Of a stretch of 64,000 bases of DNA, positions 57,177 to 64,000 are shown piece after piece; position 1 is the stretch's first letter; every line of letters starts with the position of its first letter. The notes below the pieces were generated by a model. It saw only the letters and a program-made list of their open reading frames with translations, was not told the origin of the DNA and did not search any database. The stretch is taken from contig NZ_JACBXU010000001.1 of the NCBI RefSeq assembly GCF_013415305.1, positions 496,001-560,000 on the forward strand, given 5' to 3'. A program made the position numbers and the translations under genes. The stretch comes from Pantoea sp. WMus005 (GTDB lineage: Bacteria; Pseudomonadota; Gammaproteobacteria; Enterobacterales; Enterobacteriaceae).

Positions 57177-58438
57177 TGCGTCTTGGTGTCATAGCAGACG
57201 ATTTTACCGGTGCCACGGACATCGCCAGTTTTCTGGTGCAGAACGGGCTGACCACCATTCAGTTCAACGGCATCCCCGTCAGTGAAGAAATCACCGAGGC
57301 ACAGGCGATTGTGGTCAGTCTTAAGAGCCGGTCCTGCCCCGCAGAGCAGGCGGTTACCCGGTCGCTGGCTGCGCTGGCATGGCTGCAGAAGCAGGGCTGC
57401 GAGCGCTTTTATTTCAAATATTGCTCCACCTTTGACAGCACCACAGAGGGCAATATTGGGCCTGTGACTGACGCCCTGATGAAAGCACTGGGTGAAACGC
57501 AGACGGTCATCTGTCCGGCGCTGCCAGTGAATGGGCGCACCGTCTACCAGGGCTATCTCTTTGTTGGCGACCAGCTGCTGTCAGATTCCGGGATGCGGCA
57601 TCATCCGGTCACGCCAATGCACGACAGCAACCTGCTGCGTCTGATGACGTCGCAGGCGACAGGCAAAGCCGGGCTGATCGCGGCGGCGCAGGTCGATCAG
57701 GGCGCAGAGTCAGTGCGTCAGGCACTGGGCCAGCTGGCGGCGCAGGGGATCAACTATGTCGTGACTGACACTCTGCATCAGGCGCATTTGTTGACGCTGG
57801 GCGCGGCGCTGAGTGAGATGCGGCTGGTCACCGGCGGGTCCGGGCTGGCTATCGGTCTGGCACGTCAGTGGGCGACGGCGGAGACCGACGCTGAGGCGGA
57901 GCAGGCAGGCCGTCCACAGGGCGATCGCACCGTGGTGCTTTCCGGTTCCTGCTCGCAGATGACCAATCGTCAGGTGGCCGCGTACCGCCAGCTGGCACCG
58001 GCCTGCGAAGTAGAGATTGAACACTGTCTGGAAGATGTCGGGGATTATGCCCGTCAGCTGTGCGACTGGGTGGAAGCAAACAGTCAGCAGACGCTGGCAC
58101 CGATGCTTTTTGCCACCGCCGACGCGCACCAATTGCAGGTGATTCAGCAGCGCTATGGTGCGCAGCGCAGCAGCGAGGCCGTTGAGCAACTTTTCGCGGC
58201 GGTTACCCGCGAGCTGAAACAGCGCGGCTGGCAGCGCTTTATCGTGGCGGGCGGAGAAACCTCCGGCGTGGTCGCGCAGAGCCTGGGTGTTACGGCCTTT
58301 CACATCGGCCCGACGATTTCGCCCGGCGTGCCCTGGGTTCGCGACATTCATCAGCCGCTCTCTCTGGCGCTGAAATCGGGAAATTTTGGCGACGAAGATT
58401 TCTTCCGCCGCGCGCAAACGGAGTTCACTTATGACTGA
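57176..58438 (+). CDS. otnK: 3-oxo-tetronate 4-kinase
   Basis: Four-carbon acid-sugar kinase (formerly ygbK), phosphorylating 3-oxo-tetronate. 420 residues, two domains: N-terminal about 1-235 with GVIADDFTGATDIASFLV and FKYCSTFDSTTEGNIGPV, C-terminal nucleotide-binding about 245-415 with VLSGSCSQMTNRQ and IVAGGETSGVVAQSLG. Overlaps otnC by eight bases. Confidence 0.9.
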   Translation: MRLGVIADDFTGATDIASFLVQNGLTTIQFNGIPVSEEITEAQAIVVSLKSRSCPAEQAVTRSLAALAWLQKQGCERFYFKYCSTFDSTTEGNIGPVTDALMKALGETQTVICPALPVNGRTVYQGYLFVGDQLLSDSGMRHHPVTPMHDSNLLRLMTSQATGKAGLIAAAQVDQGAESVRQALGQLAAQGINYVVTDTLHQAHLLTLGAALSEMRLVTGGSGLAIGLARQWATAETDAEAEQAGRPQGDRTVVLSGSCSQMTNRQVAAYRQLAPACEVEIEHCLEDVGDYARQLCDWVEANSQQTLAPMLFATADAHQLQVIQQRYGAQRSSEAVEQLFAAVTRELKQRGWQRFIVAGGETSGVVAQSLGVTAFHIGPTISPGVPWVRDIHQPLSLALKSGNFGDEDFFRRAQTEFTYD

Positions 58439-59075
58439 CACTTTTTCTTTAGCGGAGCAGCAGGCGCGTGACGAGATGGTACGTCTTGGCGCCTCGTTCT
58501 TTCAGCGCGGCTATGCCACCGGCTCGGCGGGCAACCTCTCGATGCTGCTGGAGGATGGCAATCTGCTGGCGACACCTACCGGCTCCTGCCTTGGTGAATT
58601 AAAGAGTGACCGGCTGTCGAAAGTGACGCCTGAAGGTGAATGGCTCTCCGGCGATAAACCCTCCAAAGAGATAGCGTTTCACCGCGCGCTCTACCTGAAT
58701 AATCCTGAGTGCAGGGCGGTGGTGCATCTGCATAGTCACTACCTGACAGCACTCTCCTGTTTACAGGGGCTGGACCCGGACAACTGCATTCGCCCGTTTA
58801 CCCCCTATGTGGTGATGCGGGTCGGTGACGTGCCGGTCGTGCCGTATTACAAGCCGGGTGATGGACGACTGGCTGAGGATCTGGCGGCGCTGGCCCCGCG
58901 CTACCGCGCTTTCCTGCTGGCGAATCACGGTCCGGTGGTGGTGGGCAAGTCATTACAGGAAGCGGCAGATAACACCGAAGAGCTGGAAGAGACCGCCCGA
59001 TTGATCTTTACCCTGGGCGACCGCCCGATTCGTTATCTCGATGATGCCGAAGTGGCGGAATTAAGGAGCCGATAA
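58431..59075 (+). CDS. otnC: 3-oxo-tetronate 4-phosphate decarboxylase (class II aldolase family)
   Basis: 214 residues from ATG 58431, which has GGAG seven bases upstream (a longer in-frame ORF from 58386 would intrude far into otnK). Class II aldolase/adducin fold with zinc ligands in [12 protein letters not shown] and [11 protein letters not shown] and [12 protein letters not shown] near the N-terminus. Converts 3-oxo-tetronate-4-phosphate to dihydroxyacetone phosphate and CO2. Formerly ygbL. One-base overlap with otnI. Confidence 0.9.
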   Translation: MTDTFSLAEQQARDEMVRLGASFFQRGYATGSAGNLSMLLEDGNLLATPTGSCLGELKSDRLSKVTPEGEWLSGDKPSKEIAFHRALYLNNPECRAVVHLHSHYLTALSCLQGLDPDNCIRPFTPYVVMRVGDVPVVPYYKPGDGRLAEDLAALAPRYRAFLLANHGPVVVGKSLQEAADNTEELEETARLIFTLGDRPIRYLDDAEVAELRSR

Positions 59076-59860
59076 TGCCGAAGTTTGCTGCTAACCTCTC
59101 GACACAGTTCACAGAATTTCCGTTTGCTGAACGCTTCGCTGCAGCGGCTGAAGCCGGTTTCACGGCGGTCGAATTTCTGTTTCCTTATGACTATCCCGCT
59201 GCGCAGATAAAACAGTGGCTCGATGATAACCAGCTGCAACTGGTGCTGTTCAATACTGCCCCGGGCAACGTCGCGGCGGGCGAGTGGGGCGTCTCCGCCA
59301 TCCCCGGACGGGAAGCAGAAGCAAAGGCGGATATCGATCGCGCCCTGAGCTATGCGCTTGCACTGAACTGTCCGCAGGTTCACATCATGGCTGCGACGGT
59401 GCCACCCGGTGCCGACCGCCAGCGCTATGTTGAGACCTTTATCAGCAACATGCGTTATGCGGCTGAGTGCTTTGCGCCGCACGGCATCATCCTGCTGATT
59501 GAAGCGCTCAACCCGACAACGAAACCCAACTATCTCTATGCCAGTCAGTATCAGACACTGGAGATGGTCGGGCAGATCGACCGGCCCAATGTCTTCACTC
59601 AGCTCGACCTGTTCCATGCGCAGCGGGTGGACGGCAACCTCAGCCATCTGATTCGCCACTATGCCGGACGCTATCGCCACGTACAGATTGCGTCGGCACC
59701 GGATCGCCATGAGCCGGATGAGGGGGAAGTTAATTATCCCTGGCTCTTCTCACTGCTGGATGAGGTTGGCTATTCCGGCTGGGTGGGCTGCGAGTATATC
59801 CCGCGCGGCAACACGACCGAGGGCCTTGGCTGGTTTGCGCCCTGGAAGATAAAAGCCTGA
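59075..59860 (+). CDS. otnI: 2-oxo-tetronate isomerase
   Basis: 261 residues (E. coli YgbM 258). Hydroxypyruvate-isomerase type TIM barrel: [17 protein letters not shown] start, LLIEALNP with the metal-binding Glu, QLDLFHAQ, and [11 protein letters not shown] near the C-terminus. Interconverts 2-oxo- and 3-oxo-tetronate, linking LtnD to OtnK. A CACCGGT hairpin (59878-59897) without U-tract follows, before the transporter. Confidence 0.9.
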   Translation: MPKFAANLSTQFTEFPFAERFAAAAEAGFTAVEFLFPYDYPAAQIKQWLDDNQLQLVLFNTAPGNVAAGEWGVSAIPGREAEAKADIDRALSYALALNCPQVHIMAATVPPGADRQRYVETFISNMRYAAECFAPHGIILLIEALNPTTKPNYLYASQYQTLEMVGQIDRPNVFTQLDLFHAQRVDGNLSHLIRHYAGRYRHVQIASAPDRHEPDEGEVNYPWLFSLLDEVGYSGWVGCEYIPRGNTTEGLGWFAPWKIKA

Positions 59861-59984
59861 TTTAACGCGCTGTAAAAACCGGTGTTTCGGCACCGGTAGG
59901 AGGCGGCTTGCCTTTTTCTTGCCCTGCACCTGCTATTTCTCTACGCCGATAACCCAAAAAATATAACAATTTCTGAGGTTTACT

Positions 59985-61340
59985 ATGTCCACCGCACTGC
60001 TGTTAGCCATAGCGACCGCCAGCATCGTGATTCTGCTGCTGCTGGTCATCAAAGCCAAAGTTCATCCGTTTGTCGCCCTGTTAATTGTCAGCCTGCTGGT
60101 GGCTATCGCAACCGGCATTCCGGCTGAAAAAATCATGGAAACGATTATCACCGGGATGGGCGGACTGCTCGGTCACATCACCATCATCATCGTGCTGGGT
60201 GCCATGCTCGGCGCAATAATTGAAGCCTCGGGCGGGGCTGAATCGCTGGCGCAACGCTTCAGTAAAACGCTGGGGCTGAAGCGAACCGTTGCGGCATTGA
60301 CCATGGCGGCCTTTATTCTGGGTATTCCGGTGTTTTTCGAAGTGGGCTTTATCATCGTCATCCCGCTGATTTATGGCTTCACCAAAGTGGCGCGTGTCTC
60401 ACCGCTTAAGTTTGGCCTGCCAATGGCGGGCGTAATGCTGACGGTGCATGTGGCGCTGCCAACCCATCCGGGCGCAGCGGCTGCGGCCGGGATCCTGCAC
60501 ACCGACATGGGATGGCTGATGATACTGGGTATCGCGATTTCAGTGCCGGTCGGGATCATCGGTTACTACGTGGCGAAGGTCATGAACCGTCGCCATTATC
60601 ATCTGTCGGTCGACGTGCTGGAACAGTTGCAGATGGCGAAGCCTGAGGGACAGGAAAAGAAAAATGAGCCAGCACCGCCCGGCGCACTGACCATCAGCGG
60701 TCTGATTGTGGTGCCGATTGTGTTGATTGTACTGGGAACGCTATCCCATACGCTGCTGGCTGAGGGGAGTCTGCTGCGTAACGTCATGACCGTGATCGGT
60801 ACGCCACCGATTGCTCTGCTGATTGCGTTTGGTCTGGCGGCCTGGCTGCTGGGCGTACGGCGTGGCTGGAGCAAAGATAAGCTGGAAGATCTGACTGGCC
60901 GGGCCATTCCCACCTCCGCCAGCGTGATTCTGGTGGCCGGTGCGGGTGGAGCATTCGGCAAAGTGCTGGTGGAGTCGGGCGTGGGTAAAGCGCTGGCGGT
61001 CACACTTGAAACGCTGCACCTGCCGCTGGTGCCGGCTGCGTTTATCCTGTCGCTGGCGCTACGCGCGTCACAGGGTTCAGCCACAGTAGCCATCCTGACC
61101 ACCAGCGGTTTGCTGACGCAGGCGGTAACCGGCGTGACGGATATGCAACGGGTTCTGGTCACGCTGGCGGCCTGTTTCGGCGGCCTGGGACTGTCGCATG
61201 TCAATGATGCGGGTTTCTGGGTGGTGACCCGTTATCTCGGATTATCCGTCGCCGATGGTTTACGCACCTGGACGGTGCTGACGACAATAATGGGATTAAG
61301 CGGTTTTGCGCTGACCTGGCTGGCGTGGACCGTGCTCTGA
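59985..61340 (+). CDS. ygbN: GntP-family acid-sugar permease (YgbN-like)
   Basis: 451 residues (E. coli YgbN 454), about twelve to fourteen membrane segments. Gluconate:proton symporter family features: KVHPFVALLIVSLLVAIATGIP, GIPVFFEVGFIIVIPLIYG, LPTHPGAAAAAGILH and LSHVNDAGFWVVTRYLGLS. Placed last in the tetronate operon, so it probably imports threonate or erythronate. 124 bases separate it from otnI and hold no strong terminator. Confidence 0.9.
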   Translation: MSTALLLAIATASIVILLLLVIKAKVHPFVALLIVSLLVAIATGIPAEKIMETIITGMGGLLGHITIIIVLGAMLGAIIEASGGAESLAQRFSKTLGLKRTVAALTMAAFILGIPVFFEVGFIIVIPLIYGFTKVARVSPLKFGLPMAGVMLTVHVALPTHPGAAAAAGILHTDMGWLMILGIAISVPVGIIGYYVAKVMNRRHYHLSVDVLEQLQMAKPEGQEKKNEPAPPGALTISGLIVVPIVLIVLGTLSHTLLAEGSLLRNVMTVIGTPPIALLIAFGLAAWLLGVRRGWSKDKLEDLTGRAIPTSASVILVAGAGGAFGKVLVESGVGKALAVTLETLHLPLVPAAFILSLALRASQGSATVAILTTSGLLTQAVTGVTDMQRVLVTLAACFGGLGLSHVNDAGFWVVTRYLGLSVADGLRTWTVLTTIMGLSGFALTWLAWTVL

Positions 61341-61355
61341 TTAATTGACATCAGA

Positions 61356-61390
61356 CAATCTGACCCGGCAGGGGATGCCAGGTCAGATTG
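61356..61390. terminator. Terminator between convergent ygbN and sbcB
   Basis: CAATCTGACC (61356-61365) and GGTCAGATTG (61381-61390), 10 perfect pairs enclosing a small GGCA/TGCC inner stem; CTTTC follows on the plus strand. Confidence 0.65.
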
Positions 61391-61400
61391 CTTTCGTGAT

Positions 61401-62828
61401 TCAGGAAACCAGCTCCTGCGCATACAGATAAAGCGCTTTCAGCTGCCCCACCTTTTCTGCATCAGCTTCATGCAGATTGGCCAGTCCCTCCAGCTCCTGC
61501 ATAAACGCCTGCACCCGCTCAGCGTTCAGCACTTCACGACGATGCTGCAACCAGCGTTGCTGCTCGGCATCATCCAGCGTGCCGGGGAAATTACGCGCCC
61601 GGTAACGGAACAGCAGTTTCGCCACGCGCTCACTTTCAAAGCTCAGATCCAGCGCAGGCAGATTCGCCGGCGCGGTCTGGCGGATAATATTCATCCCCGC
61701 GCGGTCGGCATCACTGAAGAAGCCATCATAGAGTTGCGTGTCCACGTCGTCTGACGGCGTAAATGGCTCCGCTTCGGCAAAAAGCGTGACCAGTTTTTCC
61801 CGTACATCCGGCTGCTGACGCAGCAGCGCCAGATTCGCCAGACAGTGCTGACGATCAATGCCCAGCCGGGCCGCATCTTCCGGGCGCAGCGTACTGGCAG
61901 GGGCCAGCACCGGACACTTATTGATATGCACCAGTTTGACCGGCACAGGGGGCAGATCGCCGAGATCGTTTTTCGGCGTATAAAGACGCTCACGCAGCGT
62001 GTCGGCATCCAGTTGCAGCAGCGGCGACATATCGCCCGCCAGATCCACCACAATCAGCGCGTTACGGTTATCAGGATGCCAGGCCAGCGGCACGATCCAG
62101 CTGGTGTTACCCCGCGCGGCACCGAACATGCCGGAGACATGAACCAGCGGCTTCATCTGCGGGATGTCGATCAGGTTCATCAGCTTGTTTTTGTTACGAT
62201 GGGTAAACAAAAACTCAAACAGTTTGGGCTGCTTCTCTTTGACCAGTTTCGCCATCGCCAGCGTAGCGTACACATCGGACATCGCATCATGCGCATTTTC
62301 ATGGGATACGCCGTTCGCTTTGGTCAGATGCTCCAGCCGGAAGCTGGGAAAGCCTTCTTCATTTTCCGGCCAGTTGATCCCTTCGGGGCGTAACGCATAA
62401 CAGGCGCGCATCACGTCCAGCAGGTCCCAGCGTGAGTTGCCGTTTTGCCAGGCCCAGCCGTAAGGGTCATAAAAGTTGCGATAGAAGATATTACGCGTCA
62501 CTTCATCATCGAAACGCACATTGTTGTAGCCCACCACACAGGTTTGCTCCGTGGTGAACAGCCCGTGGATGCGTTCAGCGAACGCTGCTTCGATCACGCC
62601 CCGACTCATCGCTATCTGTGGGGTGATGCCGGTAATCATCACGGCTTCAGGCTGGGGCAGATAGTCATCAGGAGGGCGGCAGTAAAACACTTCAGGCTCG
62701 CCAACCGGATTAAACTCACTGTCGGTGCGCAGGCCGGCAAACTGGGCTGGCCGGTCACGAGACGGGCTGGTGCCGAAGGTCTCATAATCGTGGAAGAGGA
62801 AAGTGGGCTGTACGCGGTCGTTATTCAA
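61401..62828 (-). CDS. sbcB: Exodeoxyribonuclease I
   Basis: Degrades single-stranded DNA 3' to 5'; takes part in recombination and mismatch repair. 475 residues, same as E. coli. DEDDh exonuclease: LFHDYETFG supplies Asp14 and Glu16, VGYNNVRFDDEV the second Asp, and ENAHDAMSDVYATL the last His and Asp. The likely start is TTG at 62828, since the upstream in-frame sequence has no ATG and the TTG-initiated N-terminus aligns with E. coli SbcB. Confidence 0.95.
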   Translation of the reverse strand: MNNDRVQPTFLFHDYETFGTSPSRDRPAQFAGLRTDSEFNPVGEPEVFYCRPPDDYLPQPEAVMITGITPQIAMSRGVIEAAFAERIHGLFTTEQTCVVGYNNVRFDDEVTRNIFYRNFYDPYGWAWQNGNSRWDLLDVMRACYALRPEGINWPENEEGFPSFRLEHLTKANGVSHENAHDAMSDVYATLAMAKLVKEKQPKLFEFLFTHRNKNKLMNLIDIPQMKPLVHVSGMFGAARGNTSWIVPLAWHPDNRNALIVVDLAGDMSPLLQLDADTLRERLYTPKNDLGDLPPVPVKLVHINKCPVLAPASTLRPEDAARLGIDRQHCLANLALLRQQPDVREKLVTLFAEAEPFTPSDDVDTQLYDGFFSDADRAGMNIIRQTAPANLPALDLSFESERVAKLLFRYRARNFPGTLDDAEQQRWLQHRREVLNAERVQAFMQELEGLANLHEADAEKVGQLKALYLYAQELVS

Positions 62829-63408
62829 ATTTCATATCCGTTCATTGCGTTCACTGACTTTATGAACAGAAAGCGAGTCACCGGCTTTCTGTTCGCTCTG
62901 AATCTCTCTGCGCGCAGCAGGGTGCGTTATGATCGTTCTGTCTGATGTGCGCTGACCGGGGTTCAGCCATACAGTGTCATTATAGCGGCCCATGGCTGCG
63001 CCTGACGCCATCCCTGTATGGTAAACCATATTCCGGCACGCCTGAAGTTAAGGGTTTAGCCAGCCTGACATCTGTTTTTGCCGCCAGGCAGCAACAATCG
63101 CAGCTTCAGACGCATAAACCCCTATTGCTGAAGACTGATGCCATTCGGAAACCGGAAGCCGTTTCGCATTTTTTCAATGCCTGGGCTGACTACGCCCAGG
63201 CTATTTCACACGACTACACCTGCATCTTCTCTTTCCTGACGACGCCAGCTGACTGCCGTAAGCTGACAAACCACAGGCATCTGACACCAGCCCGGTTCAT
63301 ACTTTTTTTCAATTTATTCAAACCTTCACAACGCTTTTGCCGTAAAACGTGCGGCTGTTTCCGTTTCGTTTTAGAAATTTTCTCTCCCGTGCAATTAAGG
63401 ATGAAGTG
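62829..63408 (+). other. 580-base gap between divergent sbcB and dacD
   Basis: No gene that I support. An 8-bp inverted repeat, CCATACAG (62967-62974) and CTGTATGG (63014-63021), encloses about 40 bases rich in short repeats and could form a cruciform or a transcript end. A 155-codon frame (62945-63412) shows no domain or ribosome site. No promoter with good hexamers and spacing was found for either flanking gene. Confidence 0.4.
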
Positions 63409-64000
63409 TTGAAAAGGCGTCTGCTGTTCACCGTTACCGTTACTGTTTTCTGGGCCTCGCTGGCACAGGCTGATGCGATCTCCTTTCCTGTGACGCCTCC
63501 GGCCATTGATGCCGCTTCCTGGGTGCTGATGGATGCCACAACCGGACAGGTCCTGACGGCGGGCAATCCCGATGAACGACGCAACCCCGCCAGTCTGACC
63601 AAGCTGATGACCGGTTACGTGGTCGATCGCGCCATCGACCAGAAAAAAATCAGTCGCGATGACATGGTCACGGTCGGAAAAGATGCCTGGGGGGCGGGTA
63701 ATCCGGTGTTCAAAGGCTCTTCGCTGATGTTCCTGAAGCCAGGCGATAAGCTGAGCGTCCGCGATCTCAGCCGTGGTGTGATCATCGATTCCGGTAACGA
63801 CGCCTGCGTTGCGCTGGCTGATTACGTGGCGGGTAGCGAAGCGAACTTCGTCGGCATGATGAATCACTACGTTGAGAAACTCGGTCTTCAGAACACCCAT
63901 TTTGAAACCGTACATGGTCTGGATGCGCCGGGCCAGTTCTCCAGCGCGCTTGATATGGCGAAGCTGTCACGCGCCATTATTGATGGTGAGCCTGACTTTT
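63409..64000 (+). CDS. dacD: D-alanyl-D-alanine carboxypeptidase DacD, 3' part beyond the window
   Basis: Penicillin-binding protein 6b; trims the terminal D-Ala from peptidoglycan pentapeptides in the periplasm. Start TTG 63409 has AAGGA seven bases upstream and gives MKRRLLF, matching the MKRRL start of E. coli DacD; no in-frame ATG is available. Signal peptide ends SLAQA. Active-site motifs present: SLTK (serine nucleophile in NPASLTKLMTGYV) and SGN in IDSGNDACVALADY. The KTG motif and C-terminal anchor lie past base 64000. 197 residues are visible, about half the protein. Confidence 0.95.
   Translation, partial: MKRRLLFTVTVTVFWASLAQADAISFPVTPPAIDAASWVLMDATTGQVLTAGNPDERRNPASLTKLMTGYVVDRAIDQKKISRDDMVTVGKDAWGAGNPVFKGSSLMFLKPGDKLSVRDLSRGVIIDSGNDACVALADYVAGSEANFVGMMNHYVEKLGLQNTHFETVHGLDAPGQFSSALDMAKLSRAIIDGEPDF

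Noticed and set aside
59878-59897. ACCGGTG/CACCGGT hairpin after otnI
   Set aside because: No U-tract and the transporter gene follows in the same direction, so I do not call a terminator.
62945-63412. 155-codon plus-strand ORF just before dacD
   Set aside because: No ribosome site, no domain, skewed composition, and it runs over the dacD ribosome site and start.

Overview
The window looks like a chromosomal segment of a plant- or environment-associated member of the Erwiniaceae (Enterobacterales), most likely Pantoea or a close relative. The basis is gene order and protein resemblance. The backbone dcd-asmA-yegH ... galF ... gnd ... hisIEFAHBCDG ... sbcB ... dacD is enterobacterial. The long exopolysaccharide operon has the amylovoran/stewartan (ams/wce) layout of Erwinia and Pantoea rather than the colanic acid layout of E. 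coli. Species cannot be fixed from the sequence alone.

Region 1 (1-3945) is backbone: the end of dcd, then asmA, then yegH on the opposite strand. Region 2 (about 3946-22825) is the exopolysaccharide unit. A long leader carries a candidate RcsAB box and a JUMPstart/ops element (RfaH recruitment). It is followed by a priming galactose-phosphate transferase, the Wza-Wzb-Wzc export and kinase system, an attenuator-like hairpin, an EpsG-type polymerase, a secreted SGNH hydrolase, a membrane acyltransferase, three glycosyltransferases, an AmsF/WceF-type beta-helix depolymerase, a pyruvyl transferase, a fourth glycosyltransferase and a Wzx flippase. galF and galE follow and supply UDP-sugars.

Region 3 (25013-36300) is the O-antigen unit. 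A second JUMPstart/ops element precedes the dTDP-L-rhamnose genes rfbBDAC. Then comes an increasingly AT-rich, probably horizontally acquired block: a GT2 glycosyltransferase, an ABC transporter (Wzm/Wzt with an extended Wzt C-terminus), a large methyltransferase / kinase-like / coiled-coil protein with the architecture of the WbdD chain terminator, and a WbsX-RgpF two-domain glycosyltransferase. There is no wzx, wzy or wzz, consistent with ABC-transporter-dependent O-antigen whose length is set by a terminator and ruler protein. This compact set is the most interesting system in the window.

Region 4 (36242-48089): gnd, then three minus-strand accessory genes (a zinc carboxypeptidase-like aspartoacylase family protein, an orphan amino-acid binding protein and a YbaK-type deacylase) where ugd and wzz usually lie in E. 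coli, then the complete histidine operon with its leader peptide, attenuator and promoter. Region 5 (48200-55240): yeeZ, then a putrescine-utilisation locus (puuD-puuR-puuB on minus; puuA and puuP on plus) without puuC or puuE, with a candidate pair of operator sites and an uncharacterised 54-codon ORF ahead of puuP. Region 6 (55242-61340): a four-carbon acid-sugar (tetronate) catabolic operon, ltnD-otnK-otnC-otnI-ygbN, with a divergent DeoR-type regulator. The window closes with sbcB (minus) and the first part of dacD (plus).

No rRNA, tRNA, insertion sequence, prophage or CRISPR array was seen.
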